Assembly: GCA_964016985.1 (NCBI GenBank)
Contig: OZ024826.1
Coordinates: 9,039,855-9,103,854, forward strand
Direction of reading: 5' to 3'
Length of the DNA: 64,000 nt
From: Anodontia alba
Taxonomy: Eukaryota; Mollusca; Bivalvia; Lucinida; Lucinidae
Shown: one piece after another, positions 1 to 11,830 of the stretch
Numbering within the stretch: the stretch's first letter is position 1
Layout: each line of letters opens with the position of its first letter
Notes under the pieces: generated by a model
What the model saw: only the letters and a program-made list of their open reading frames with translations
The model's database searches: none
What the model was told of the DNA's origin: nothing
Position numbers and translations under genes: made by a program

Positions 1-251
1 GGCACTATGATGATGTACGGGGACACTTTTACGGCCGCCACACGGCGCAAAACCAGCAACAGTAGAGTAAAATAAAAGTACGGGGAGACTTTTACCGCCG
101 CAAACTGCCAGAGCATAAATATATATATTTGAATTCGTTTCAGTTAATCCACACTTCAACCATATAGACCCATCGGTTCAACCATCACAGCATCTAACAG
201 AATCTCTCCACTTTGACAGTGAAACTGTCCCGATATATGCAATAACCAAGA

Positions 252-488
252 CCCAGTTGTTCAAAGCGTCGTTAGCTTAACGAGCTCGTTAGTGGTCAAA
301 ATATTAACTGTTCTAGTAAGTACAATATCTAATTCACAGTTATTTTTGCTGAAAAAATGTGAGTAGGTTTTGCAAATGCAAAAGCTACTCACATTTTTTT
401 TCAGCAAAAAATATTAGCCTATATGCCATATTTAATGAAGTTTTAAGGATACGTTAACTCACGACATCCTTAGTTTCGAACAACTGGG
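252..488. mobile_element. Short inverted-repeat element (MITE), family A
   Basis: The left end reads CCCAGTTGTTCAAA and the right end is its near reverse complement (TTCGAACAACTGGG). The body is 237 bp, has no coding capacity and carries a strong central hairpin (about 341-415), where TGTGAGTAG faces CTACTCACA across a 19-base loop. No clean target duplication is visible. The ends resemble a MITE type I associate with marine invertebrates, but the superfamily is not assigned. Confidence 0.7.
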
Positions 489-1104
489 CCCAAAACGCCA
501 ATCTGACATGTCCACCTGATCTCTATGCATTCCAAGTAATGTGTCAATGCCTTAACAATACATACCGATAATGTCCGTAAGTTGTATCTATGTAAGCTGC
601 ATACGCGTTAGAAAACATCAAAAGATTGATAAAAGAGAAAAGAAAGTGTTTAACCCGTTTCTGCCGGGTGGACTTTTCTACCTCAGCTCTTGCACAGGTC
701 CAGTTCATAAGGGCTGCCTAATTTACTTTTAATTTAACGAACCTTTGTAGACATTTCTGAACTGAATGCAAATAGCGTAGACACTGATCAGATGCACTAA
801 TCGCCGGTGTCCCTACGAGTATATGTTGATGTGGTTTTTCTGTTATATTTAATTGTGTAATGACTTGTGCCTAATTACGAATGAATTCGCTATGAAAGAA
901 TAGTCTCCATAAGGCCTGTTTTATGGCTTCTTTAGATTGTCTTCTAACTTTGCCAACTTATACGATTATGTATCGGCTGACATATCGCGAAATATCAGGC
1001 CAATCAGTAGCATATTCTTTATCCACATGCATAATAAACGTGGGTGGGAGAATTCAATATGGTTGAGGTCTCCTTTGACTAAAATTTATTACATATTATT
1101 AGAA
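489..1104. other. Unannotated spacer
   Basis: No coding region, RNA gene or clear repeat is recognised. The plus-strand ORF beginning at 937 runs antisense into the SINE at 1105-1455 and shows no domain. Confidence 0.4.
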
Positions 1105-1455
1105 TGCCTAATCAGAAACAAGTTGTTTAGTCTGCTGCACACACTTATGTTTGCTTGTGTTGAGGTTTTACGGCCCAGTCAACCCAATGGGAACATGTCG
1201 AGCGCGGTCAGTTTACCTAACCACACGTTTACTGGGCAGGCTTAGTCCTCTAAGCGGTTAACCAGTATTGTGCACATTCTTTCGCCAGAAACTGACAACT
1301 GCCCTTCTTGAATCAGCGGAAGGGAGAGAATGATCTTAGAAAATATTTCATGATAAATCTCCACGAAAGAGTGTTTCCGACCTCGGCGGGGGTTGAACCC
1401 GCGACCTCCTGGTCTCCAGTCGGACGGCGCATCCAACTGAGCCACCGAGGCCGGC
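1105..1455 (-). mobile_element. tRNA-derived SINE
   Basis: On the minus strand, 1452 to 1379 forms a 74-nt tRNA-like head. It has matching acceptor ends (GGCCTCG and CGAGGTC), an A-box-like TGGCTCAGTTGG and a B-box-like GGTTCAACCC, which together form an internal RNA polymerase III promoter. The anticodon arm is degraded: three pairs close a loop that is too long, so this is not a functional tRNA. About 270 bp of non-tRNA body follows. The antisense ORF of 73 codons starting at 1463 is a by-product of the SINE. The exact 3' end is uncertain. Confidence 0.75.
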
Positions 1456-1660
1456 CAACGCACACGTAATGTACCTGAGAGATAATGGCAATATTGGAAC
1501 GGAACTGCTATTAGTTTTGCTTAAATACTCGCTTATAAGTCATATCTTATTTTAAGCGATTTTAAATGCCACGACCTTTTCGCAAAACCACACCATGTTT
1601 TTTTTTATTTTTGATTTGATCCAAAAGATATTTGGCAGTTAAATAAGATATAATAGGCAG
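1456..1660 (+). repeat. Interspersed repeat, copy 1
   Basis: A related copy lies inverted at about 5655-5862. Shared words include GTACCTGAGAGAT, GGAACTGCTAT, TACTCGCTT and GATCCAAAAGATAT in the same order. It abuts the tRNA head of the SINE, so the SINE may have landed in or next to it. The family is unknown. Confidence 0.55.
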
Positions 1661-2040
1661 TTTGGAATTGTGGGGGATCTTTTCTACATTGACTCATTTT
1701 TAGGCTGTCTGTCCTTGATTTTGAACTTTTATTTTCAATTAAGGCTTATTCTATATTGACCTAATCTGTGCTCAGATGGGATATTAATTATAGCATTGAA
1801 CACTCAGAAAGTATATATGCACCGATTCAAAAAAGGTGTATACTGATTAGTTCGGTAAGTTTTTGTGCTAAGGGTACAACTGAAGTGGCTGGGGTAGTTT
1901 CACTTTGACCCCTCAACTTAAATGTTAGTCTAGCTGCAACCAAAACTGGAAATGACTAGCTTTCCTGTAAACAAATATGTATACAGAAGGGTTCAACTTT
2001 ATGAAGCATGCTTATTGGAGCTGAAATAAGAGCGATAAGA
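1661..2040. other. Unannotated spacer
   Basis: AT-rich sequence. I see no gene, RNA or repeat here. Confidence 0.4.
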
Positions 2041-2560
2041 TTACCCTTTATCGCTCGCCTGAGTACCGGACAAGGTCCGAGTCAGCAGGCTTTTCGGTTC
2101 AGGAGAAAAAAAGTTCAAAACTAATTTTCTAGATGGCGACTGCAGCAGCCGTCTTGGATGTCTGATTAGAATGATTTTAGCTACGAGTACCTTTACATTA
2201 CAAATCACACCGATACTTCCTACTAGGTTTCCAGTCAATTGCCATGTCGGTTCAAGAGAAGTTCAGAATAGAATTGCAAGATGGCAGCTATCTTGGATTT
2301 ATTATCAAAATGATTTTAACCGTTTTTGATTTACAAGTCGCCCGATACTTCCTACCGAGATTCAAGAAGGGCTGCGGTTTGTGATTGTGGCACTCCCTGG
2401 ACTTTTCTCTTACCTTTTTTTTTTATCTACAGATCGCCCCGATGCTTCCTATTAAGTTTCGAGTCAATTCGCACAGGGGTGTTGGAGGAGATGTCATTTA
2501 AAGCGAACTCTTGACGACGAACGACGCATAACGGACGACGAACATTGACCAGTCACAATA
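2041..2560. mobile_element. Non-autonomous element with tandem-repeat core
   Basis: Units of about 150 bp recur, each with AAGATGGC, CTTGGAT, AAATGATTTTA and CCGATACTTCCTA. The right end carries GACGACGAACGACG-like direct repeats, then ACCAGTCACAATAGCTCA. This layout of a diverged tandem core followed by a GACGA-rich tail is common in bivalve non-autonomous DNA elements. A Penelope-like 3' end (2366-2424) is inserted in it. The left boundary is approximate. Confidence 0.5.
2366..2424 (+). mobile_element. Penelope-like element 3' end, severely 5'-truncated
   Basis: Only the last ~58 bp of the family remain, from GAAGGGCTGCGG through GTGGCACTCCCTGG to the terminal CTCTTACC and T-run. It matches the 3' terminus of all the longer copies in the window and interrupts the tandem-repeat-cored element. 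Confidence 0.75.
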
Positions 2561-2649
2561 GCTCATCATAATCGTTTCCTGCCCAAGGGAGCTAACAAGC
2601 CCTTGGTCAAAATATCGGTTTCTTTTTGTATCATTTCTCGATACTGCTT

Positions 2650-2650
<1 letters not shown>

Positions 2651-2725
<75 letters not shown>

Positions 2726-2740
2726 CATATATATATATAT
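2651..2740. repeat. (AT)n microsatellite
   Basis: About 90 bp of near-perfect TA dinucleotides with one short interruption. The alternating Tyr/Ile ORF across it is an artefact. Confidence 0.95.
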
Positions 2741-3477
2741 CATCTATGTTTTATCATATAACCCATTCCTATCACACAAATTTTTAATACCTTACTATTA
2801 AACATGTTTGGTCTGTAAGCAAGTGCCATCATTGTTTTTGCAATGCTTTTGTAGGAGGTTAAGCTTGTGATTCAAGGTTGGCATAGGAAGGGTCTAAAGG
2901 AGATGCACAGTGAACAAAAAACCCTGACGGTTTTACCTACATATTATATCTGACGTTTTTTTTTTGTTTTTTTTTTTTTGCTTTTTATATTTTGTTGCAC
3001 CTTGTAATTGAAAGCTGTTCACTTCGTGATCCTGCCATAGACAGAGTCAACGGCTCATCTGGTCTTAGTAATAAAGAAAATGATACAGTGGAGAATAATT
3101 ACCAATAGGTTAAATATCATTATTATGGTATCTGTATCATCGGACCACAACAATGTGTTCTTAATTTCCAAAGGCAAGCTTTTTGATTTTTATTTCAGTA
3201 ATGGCGTTTTTTTTTTTTTTTTTTTTGTTTTTTTTTTTGTTTTTGGTTTAGTTTTAAGTACATAGAAAAGCCTTCTTTGAACGCTTAGTTTCCACACTTA
3301 TCAAAATAAAGTATATTAGATTGGCAGCTGCAATAGTATCATTAGAAGCCATGTCCTTGGTCAAATGTTTTAAATATTGTAGCATGCATATATCGTTTGT
3401 ATGTTTCTTGGCGAAAAAAAAAATAATGTTGGAAGAAACTGGCGAAGCATTTTTATATATGAATAATTTAATTTATA
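2741..3477. other. Spacer with poly-T tracts
   Basis: No gene is seen. T-rich runs occur near 2957-2981 and 3208-3243. The short ORF reading through the second run is not credible. Confidence 0.4.
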
Positions 3478-3754
3478 TTACGAAAACACGCCTATTCAAA
3501 TACACTGAAAATTTTACTACCAAAAAATGGCAATTTTTCAGATAAAAAATTCTGATATTTTGTATATTTCTGCTCAAAACAGAGATTGTGGGTACTCGTT
3601 AGAACCGCCTCGTAGAGGCGGTTTTAACGAGTACCCACAATCTATGTTTTTGAGCAGAAATAAGAAAAATAATGTATACCCCTGTAAACCCCAGTTTTAC
3701 TATATAAAAGTGGGGTTTCAGGGGGTCAAAATTATATAGTCATGTTTTCGTTAT
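3478..3754 (+). mobile_element. Palindrome-cored MITE, family B, copy 1
   Basis: The terminal inverted repeats read ATTACGAAAACACG at the left and CATGTTTTCGTTAT at the right. A strong internal palindrome sits at about 3568-3650: GATTGTGGGTACTCGTT and AACGAGTACCCACAATC flank an AACCGCCTCGTAGAGGCGGTT-type centre. A second copy in the same orientation is at 33763-34020. The superfamily is not assigned. Confidence 0.75.
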
Positions 3755-3824
3755 GATCTGGGCTGTATATTATGGTAGCAGATCTCTGAAAGTAACTATT
3801 TTACTTCGTTATGGGTATAGTATC

Positions 3825-4180
3825 AGATTAATTCCATCAAAAAGTGTGAGTTGGACGGGGAGTCAGTTTGTCCCTAACAGTTCAAACTTTCTAATTCATA
3901 AGTCACACAGAAACAGATACGTTTCCCTTTAAGAGTGCGTCAGACACGGAGTCATTTTCATCTCTAATATTTAAAAGTATTTCATAGTGTGCATAAAATC
4001 ATTTCCATTTAATGTAGTTAGATGGAAGTCACTTAAGCCCCTAACATTTGAGAGTATACACTTCATAATTGACATAGTACTGTATCGGATCCATTTCCTT
4101 GTAAGCAGGTGTAGGTCAAACGGAATCATTTTCGCCTGGTAGAATTACCACAAATCACTTCTAATTTGACAGTTGTTTGG
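3825..4180 (+). repeat. Degenerate ~90-bp tandem repeat
   Basis: About four diverged units recur at 80-92 bp spacing. They are recognised by TTTCC-like starts near 3829, 3921, 4001 and 4093, followed by a GTCA.ACGGAGTCA-like block and CTAACA/T. It has no coding potential. Confidence 0.5.
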
Positions 4181-4451
4181 AGGGATAATACTACACTAAG
4201 TTTATTCGATGTTCGAAGAGTTACCCACTTGAATCACCTCAAACAACTTTTTAAAAGATATTATTTTCCTTTTATACTTTATCATTTTATTACCTGATGC
4301 TTCATTAAAATATCAGGGAATGTAAAGTGCCTATCACAGCTTCCTATTTCCATACCTGGCATAAGTTTTACTAAGATCTATCTGTGAGTAAACAGAAACC
4401 AGAAACAATGAAGAAGAATATGCAAACGATTTGTTTTAATTTTTGCTGGTT

Positions 4452-4654
4452 TTATTTTGTTCTTGTGTGTTTTTTTTTAGTCTTTTGAGCACTGCCATTA
4501 TCCCGCTTGGGGAAAAGAGAGCTAATCTTAGTGCTATTCGTACGTTTGTTAAATTTGTGCTTGTTTGGTTTTGTCTGTTTCCTCTGCCTGGTGTCTCGGA
4601 TTGGCTACGGCTTGCGATTCTGGCACACCGTGGACTTTTCTTTTAACTCTTTTG
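4452..4654 (+). mobile_element. Penelope-like element 3' end, 5'-truncated
   Basis: About 200 bp of the family's 3' untranslated region, from TATTTTGTTCTTGTG to GGACTTTTCTTTTAAC. It is more diverged than most copies. The overlapping hydrophobic ORFs here come from the repeat and are not genes. A (GA)n tract follows directly. Confidence 0.75.
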
Positions 4655-4661
4655 CTTTTTT

Positions 4662-4667
<6 letters not shown>

Positions 4668-4726
<59 letters not shown>
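4668..4726 (+). repeat. (GA)n microsatellite
   Basis: About 29 uninterrupted GA dinucleotides, immediately after a Penelope-like 3' end. Confidence 0.95.
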
Positions 4727-4729
<3 letters not shown>

Positions 4730-5654
4730 TTAAAACATGTAGGATAAATATCTAATGTCAGTATTCCATTAAAAGGCTTGTAAAATAGCTGGCAGCTAAA
4801 CTTTTTTGGCAATATATTTAGCATTGTCACCTCAGCTGACAGTAAGTTGTTTTTGGTGAATTATCACTTTCCTGAAAACATATTAATTTCTGTTCTTATA
4901 CTATAAATGCCTTTTCTAACAGCGGTTTCTGAAGCTCAGTGTGATTCGACCGAACAGATTCTATTCAAACCGGACAACACTGTAGATACTTTTTGAAAAT
5001 TAAATGGACTTTTCAGATTTATTCAAACTATATTTGGCATCTTCAAATACACTTGACATTAGTTACTGCATTTACGTTTTTGTAGACAATTCATCTGATA
5101 GTGTATAAAAGTCTATATAGCTCGGAGTGAAATTGAAATAGCATTCTTACTTTCTCAAGGTATAAATGCATTTGGTGCATGTACATCCATTATACCTCAT
5201 TAATATTTATAAGTTAGAGTCGAAATCTCATTGGTCGAGAACACATCACATGCAAAGTAATATTCTGTCAAGTTACCCTGTAATATTATCCTCTCAAGTA
5301 ATATTAACGTCTGAAGTCACTTTGGTAAACCATTTGTTTACCATCGACAGCTAATGTTATCCCTCGGGTAGTATTATCTGTCTTTGGTGAACAATGTACA
5401 TATTACCCTCGCTCAAGGACATTAATTGTATAACAACATCTTAATGGGGACGGGGGGGGGGGTGATTGGTGGGGGCTAATGCAAATTACCCCACCACTGT
5501 AGTTGTGCCGTAAGCACAGACACTTACATAAATGACCTACAAACACCTTTCCTGAATTGATGTTCACTTCCTGAGTTTGCAATGCTATAAATAATACCTC
5601 ATATGAACACAGATAAAGGCAATATAAAAAAAAAGCCTAATAAAAATAAAAACT
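4727..5654. other. Unannotated spacer
   Basis: AT-rich, with a G-run near 5450-5463. No gene, RNA or repeat family is recognised. Confidence 0.4.
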
Positions 5655-5862
5655 TCTGAAATGTCCATTATATTTTTATTCGACTGCAACATATCTTTTG
5701 GATCACATTAAAAGTACAAACATGTAGTGCTTCTGCGTAAATTGGGATATAGAAAATTGCTGAAAATTATGTGTGTCTTACAAGCGAGTAATTAATTAAA
5801 ACTGATAGCAGTTCCATTCCAAAATATCATCATCTCTCAGGTACATAAGTGTGTGTAATTTG
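5655..5862 (-). repeat. Interspersed repeat, copy 2
   Basis: Inverted relative of the copy at 1456-1660. It shares ATCTCTCAGGTAC, ATAGCAGTTCC, AAGCGAGTA and ATATCTTTTGGATC (as read on plus) in mirrored order. Confidence 0.55.
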
Positions 5863-6524
5863 TTACTGATCAGGCGTTCTAATAAAAAAAAATAATATTT
5901 TAGTCAAATGACCCTCAACCATATTGAATTAACCCGCCCACTTTCAGCATAGTGAAGAACATGTTGCTTATTGAACTGATAATTCATCATATGTCGACTG
6001 ATACATAGTATTATAAGCTGACAAAGTTATAAGAAAATCTTAAGTGGCCATTATTCAAGTCTTATGGAGACTGGTCTAGACTCTAGCAACGTGTCTGTAT
6101 TCAACGGTTAATAAATATTAAAATTTTAATCGGAATTAAATGTCTGAAAGTCCTGATCATTAACTTTAATACACAACTCCTGTCAGTTCTAAACTTTTTA
6201 CAAAATAAAACAAAACGTTTTTCATCTTCGACAGCTCCACTCTCGCAGAATTGACATATTCTTTAGTCTGGTCTTTGATCAAAAAAGCGTCCCGTTTCTA
6301 AGAGGGAGAACTCCGCATCTTAATTGCGCCAATTAGGAACGTTATTCTTTTGGTAATTGGGGTTTAACATACTTTTTAGTTTTATATGATGTTTTAAATG
6401 TAACATATGTTCGCATTTTAGCAGTGCAGCACATTTTGTAAGTCAATCCTGACTATGTTTTTACTTTTGTAACAGAATACATTTACATAGCGAGAATATG
6501 TACTTCACTTAAAATGTTGAAAGA
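5863..6524. other. Unannotated spacer
   Basis: AT-rich. No supportable feature is seen. Confidence 0.4.
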
Positions 6525-6602
6525 CTTCTTCCTCTTGGTGTCTTGGAAGGATTGCGGTTTGTGATTGTGGCACTCCCTGGACTTTTCTCTTACCTTTTTT
6601 TT
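6525..6602 (+). mobile_element. Penelope-like element 3' end, severely 5'-truncated
   Basis: Last ~77 bp of the family, from CTTCCTCTTGGTGTC to GGACTTTTCTCTTACC plus a T-run. It lies just beyond the poly(A) end of the decayed minus-strand LINE. Confidence 0.75.
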
Positions 6603-6695
6603 CTACGAGTAATAAACCAATATTCTGAAAAATATAGTCTAATTTCTGAGCACTAGGAATTGTTAGAATTTAAGTGAAAAACATATAGAAAAACT

Positions 6696-6696
<1 letters not shown>

Positions 6697-6727
<31 letters not shown>

Positions 6728-9700
6728 TGAGTCTACCATTATCTATTCTAGTCAATTGATTCCAAAGGCGTATCATATTTATCCATTGTCTACATGTATG
6801 TATGCTTGGTTGCCATCCCATATCTCCATTAATCGCTACGAGAGGCGTAAAACTATGCACCCCTAAAAAGTGTATGGCGCGATTGTGTACCTTATTACCT
6901 TACTGAGGTGGCGACAGCCCCAACAGCTGAACAATAATCTATTACAGGGACCACGCATGAGTTATACAATTTAGAAAATGATTCAAATCCCAAAGCCATA
7001 CATTTTCGAAACCACTGATCGTAGGGTTCTCCTGCCCAAAATAAATGAATTGACAGCAGTCTCACTAAAATTCAGATTTTCTTTGAAGACCACGCCTAGA
7101 TATTTATATGTACTCACATAGTCTATGGTTTCGTCGCTTATATGAAAAGCATTCTCACTTCTGAGTTTACTTTTATTCCGAACATAAATAACATATTTTT
7201 ATTTTGTAAAAGTAACTCTTAATTTCCGCTTGTTACACCAGTTTGTTTAGTAATTTAACATTTGCTGCTGTCCATTTTCAGTATCAGACAATAGCATGAT
7301 ATCATCTGTATACAACAAACAACAGATGTGTGTGCCACCAAGATAGACTCCACAATTTAGTGAATTCAACTCCTGGGCTAAGTCATTATCAAACAGAGCG
7401 CAAAGGGTCGAGGACAGGTTGTCCACCCAATATACATTGGAATCAGCCTGTGCGCGAGCAGTTTAGTTTTACAGAGGCTTTGTTTAGTTTTACTGTTTTA
7501 CAAAGGCTTTACAACCTGGCCTTTACAGAGTTGCTAAATGTTTCGTCTTCTTTATTTACCAATAACTTATACAACAATGAATCCCTGTTAACATAAGTAA
7601 AGCTTCTGCAGATCAATGAACGTTACAAATGTACTTTTCTTTCGAGCCAGACTGTCTCGCAGTACATACATGATCTTGACATGATCAAATGACGCCTTTA
7701 ACCGTTCTGCTCATCTAACAAAAGTCCGTTAGCTTTTAAATATGTAAGCAGACGACCGTTTTTTAACACGAATGAGTAAAGCTTACTAATTGTACATTGA
7801 ATACTTACCCCACGATGATTTAAAAGAGAGCGAGGGTATTTTGTACTGTCTTTCGGTATAGGGGTAATGATCCTTTTTACCAGACAGACAAGATTAATCC
7901 GGTCTCTAGACAGTGGTTGAATAAAGAATGTGAAAAAAATAAATAAATAAATAAAATAAAATAAATTATCACCGTAATTTTTTAAAACTTCAGATTTTAT
8001 TTTGTCATAGCCAACAGATGTTCTCTTTTCGTAAGAAGTACCACCTTTTCAACTTCAGTTCTAATGACTCATAAGTTCAATGACCTGTTTTCATTGTACA
8101 GTAGACCGCGCCTATTATCCTCTAACAAATGTTCATGCTGTAACATATTTTCGTAAAAGTTTGTATCAAAACCATCTCCATTTTCAGCATTATATAAATT
8201 AGAAAAGTCATGTGACAAAGTACTATCAACGAGATACGGATCCACAAAAATATTCCCTTCTCAAAACACTTCTCAAGGCACCCTTTAAGCTTCGTTTAGG
8301 GCCAAGACTGCAAATGATTCCAGAATTCCATCGGATTATCTGTGCATTCATGTTCGATACTAACCTTTAAACCACATCTAAACGAGCGCTCTGTGGTTTG
8401 CAGGGGTTAATCAAATGTATTTCGTGCTATTATAAACTGCTCTCTGAGAACGGAACACCCACCTTTGCTACCTTTAAATAGTTTTTTCCCTTAGTGTCAT
8501 TTCATTCAAATGGTTTTCCGGAGTTTCAACCTAGTAAAATTTAAAGCACTTAAAACTTTTTTGTACTGTTTTCGTGCAATCAAAATACGGCACAGAATCA
8601 TTAATTTAATGTATAATTGTGTCACAAAAGGAACTGCATATAGAATCTACACTGGCCTGGGTTTTTCGAGAACGTTCTATTCGGCGAATAAATTCAAGTA
8701 TTGCTGCGCATGATCCTACAGTTTGCATTAAATTGTAAGGGATTTTATTGAGTTTGTATTTACGATCAGTGACGAAATTCCAAATACTATGTGGTACTAC
8801 TTGGGTTTGATTTTCACTATCTATCAGACCCCTATGACTCACTATCGATCACACCCCTATAACTGTATGTAAAGCCATTGGATACAAAAATAATGGTCCG
8901 GAAATCTACTCCTGGGCCCAAGTGGAGATTGTGATGCTGTACTTACGATTCAGGGAAAATTACTCTGGACTGTTTTGAAAACAGTTATAGACGATGCAAA
9001 ACATAGTCTATTACTGCATTGCCTCTTGGAGATACTGATGTAAAATCATCAGTTTGAGTGCCCAGTGTACCATTAAGGATACAAAATTTAGCGTCGTTTA
9101 AAACCTAAATAAATGTGTGGCCGTACTGATTTGAAAGTTTTGTTTAAAACCTAATGCTTTAGAAGTTCATTAAAAACGTTAATTGATTCGCTTAGAATAC
9201 CCTATTTTGAATTCGAATCGCCACATATTATAACATAATTCAGCTAAGATTCCAATTGCGTCACGCCCCCAAAGCGATATTTCGGTGGCAAATATGTTGG
9301 GAAAAAAATACAGAAGTAGTCAGTGTTTATCGATACCAACGACACACCTAGAAGTTCGTCATATGATTTATCCAAAATAGAGTTGTCAAATTCAGAAAAT
9401 AAATATTTTTTTTCACAAACATACCGACCCAGCCAGAACCTTACGGGGCCTTGAGGTGTGTCGAGCGTCTAGTAAATCCATAAAAAGTATATGTATCGAT
9501 ATCATCAATGATTCACCCTGTAAATGAGATTCATTAACACAGATAATTTCTGAGTTAATATCTACGCGTAACTGGATCCTTAATTCAGTATAGTTTCTAG
9601 TCCAACCACCGACATTTATATGCGAGACTTTTATTATGTCTTCATATGACCGGGTCGTTTCATAAGCTGTATCACTTTTTCTTTATTTTTTTCGAGGATT

Positions 9701-10080
9701 GTCTTTTGAAGAAACCCTGTACAAGTGGTCATTTGATAATTCGGAAAGAATTGCATTAACATTAGGTTCTAAGTCTCTCAGTGTGAGACTAACTGCTGTG
9801 GAGATACGACCGCTTATATGTTGCGTTGTCTTTCAGTTTTGTCCTAGCAAGCAGAACTTTTATTTTCTGGATTATTGTTTCATAAGCTAATTTCTTTAAT
9901 TTATCTATTTTACTGCCAAACATCTGTCTTAAATTATCTTCCCCTTTTTTACCGAATTTGATACTCTAAACATTTTATCCATCTTATTTGACAGTTCTGA
10001 TATATATGCCCCCACCATTTGACAGGGCTCTACTCACTCTCTGCCATTTTTGATTGTCTATTAATAGACCAGTTCGTTTA
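6697..10080 (-). pseudogene. Decayed non-LTR retrotransposon (CR1/L2/Jockey-like LINE)
   Basis: Reading the minus strand from ~10080 down, a short charged segment is followed by an endonuclease-like start (HINVGGWTRNYTEL, then ICVNESHLQGES) near 9620-9500. An ICGDSNS-like piece lies near 9220. A reverse transcriptase follows, with LNCGVYLGGTHIC and the catalytic-box variant YTDDIMLLSDTENG (YTDD codons at 7301-7312). Its C-terminal part contains STYKYLGVVF-like and WGCRHLSKVT-like segments. The end is marked by a 30-bp poly(A), seen as a T-run at 6697-6726 on plus. Many stops and frameshifts mean it cannot be active. The family is recognised from motifs only, and the clade is tentative. Confidence 0.7.
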
Positions 10081-10147
10081 TAAAACTTATTTCAGGGTTA
10101 AATCTATCATCACAGAACAAAATTATTGTCGAAAGTGTTCCACGTCA

Positions 10148-11351
10148 ATTTACTTTAAATTCCACTTCAAGATACCTTGTTGATTTATTAAATATTCACT
10201 TTGACCAAATGGTGGATCGCATATACCCTGCTGAACTGCAATTAAATAATGCCAATTCTTCCGATATCGAGGCACCCTTTTTTGATCTGAATATATGTGT
10301 CTCTAATGGTACAGTCACCAAAATTTATGATAAACGGGACGATTTTGATTTTGGTTTAGTCAATTACCCTTTTCTGGATGGCGATATCCCCCGCGAACCT
10401 CATATGGGGTATATCTCAACTTATTAGATTCGTTGGAGCTTCTTCAACTCTTAATGACTTTTATTTCCGTAATAAAGTCCTTACTGCCAAACTTCTTAGG
10501 CAGGGCTATCGGTATTTTAAACTTCGTAAGGCGTTTTCGAAATTTTATCGCAGACACAGTGCTTCGGTAGAAAAATATAACGTCGGTCTGAAAACACTTC
10601 TGCAACCAGGTATATCGGAACCAGAATTTTACGGTGACTTAGTGTACAGATTTAGAAAAAAATGTGGGTAAATCTAACTTTTCGGAGCAATTAAGAAAAG
10701 TAATTAACCGTTTTAAAAGAATCGGCCATATAGCCTGGATATTATGCAACAGACTGCATGCCTAGTTATCAACCCAATCATTGTTGATGGCTATACTTTA
10801 CTCTTTAATTGCGCGGTTCGGGCCTCAGACTCATTGACGGCCTCTTCGTAAATCTCGTCTTTGTTTATCATAGTGATTAAATTGATTTTAATGTTTTCGC
10901 TTTGATGGATTGACTGAGTTGGGAGCATTTTTGCGAACTGAATTTTTATGTATTTTTGTACAAAGAGTAACATCGAGACCCAGGGTGAAGTTGGCTGGCC
11001 GTAAAATTGCGAAATGCTTTACTCCACCCCCACCCCGCTCCCGGTGGTTTATTCTACTGACCGTTCTAAGGCGGTGGTCCCGGTGATACTATTACTCTTT
11101 ATTGCTTTGCACTTTATTCTACGAGGCGATTTGTTTTAAGTTTTGCCTTGCGTTATTTTGATTCTTTGTTTTTCATTCCTTTTAGCATTGCGATTATCTC
11201 GCCTGGAGAAGAGTGAGCTTAGGGATCTTAGTGCTCTTCGTACGATGTTCGATCTGCGCTTGTCTGGTTTTGTCTATGTCGTCTTCTTTTTGATGTCTGG
11301 GAAGGGCTGCGGCTTGTGTTGCACTCCCTGGAATTTCCTCTTACCTTTTAT
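10148..11351 (+). pseudogene. Penelope-like element, 5'-truncated, with RT C-terminus
   Basis: The copy starts inside the reverse transcriptase (NSTSRYLVDLLN, where intact members have YLDD). It continues through FDQMVDRIYPAELQLN, IYDKRDDFDF, FPFLDGD-like, RQGYRYFKLRKAFSKFYRR and ISEPEFYGDLVYRFRK, then CNRLHA/VNPIIVDGY-like sequence and stop. The 3' untranslated region follows and ends at CTCTTACC near 11350. The reading frame shifts near 10400 and again after 10660, so it is dead. The separate ORFs at 10209-10427, 10378-10671 and 11143-11373 are all parts of this one element. The C-rich tract near 11023-11042 is the family's variable G/C-tract position. Confidence 0.85.
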
Positions 11352-11419
11352 GCACAATCACTGTAGATCCTGATCAGACAAAGAACGCGGATTCTGTTCA
11401 GGGTACACACTGTTTGTCA

Positions 11420-11830
11420 CTCACCCAGAAGGATGTATACTTATGTTATTGATACGTATGGTGAGTGATCGAATATATGGCATGCCTGAGCAAACAGTGA
11501 AGACACAGCTCCGATGCTGCAAAACGCGGCGTCAGTTCAATGTCTGCACTATATCACTCATCCAGTCGTATTTCGAAACATGTATAGGCAGTAAAATGGA
11601 CAAGGTGCCGATGACACTGAGAGATTATCGATTGCTGGCTAAACATCTCTGTGACAATTTGAGCTGGTAGGAGATAGCGCTCTAATGTTTCATAAAGTAC
11701 CGCTCTTACTCGTATGTGCCTAGAGAACAAGGTCATGGACACAGAATGTACATTTCAAAGGTTTTAAGAAGTTATATTATCCAAAACTTGCTCCGGTGTG
11801 GTATGACTACCAGCCTTCATACAGTACCAC
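11420..11830 (+). pseudogene. Possible death-fold (death-domain-like) relic
   Basis: A plus-strand frame from 11443 encodes a 75-residue stretch ending with SYFETCIGSKMDKVPMTL, then RDYRLLAKHLCDNLSW. This resembles the LxxDYRxLAxxLGxxLSWxEIA core of death domains. Immediately after the W, the frame reads stop-E-I-A-L-stop, then stays open for about 45 codons. In-frame stops in the expected helix suggest a dead copy. The alternatives are chance similarity or an exon border that I misread. No splice sites or neighbouring exons are convincing, so the call is weak. Confidence 0.25.

Noticed and set aside
1379..1452. tRNA gene on minus
   Set aside because: The anticodon stem has mismatches and an over-long loop, and the sequence continues into a SINE body.
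2498..2743. 81-codon ORF rich in Tyr/Ile
   Set aside because: It is a translation of an (AT)n microsatellite, as is the ORF at 62560-62841.
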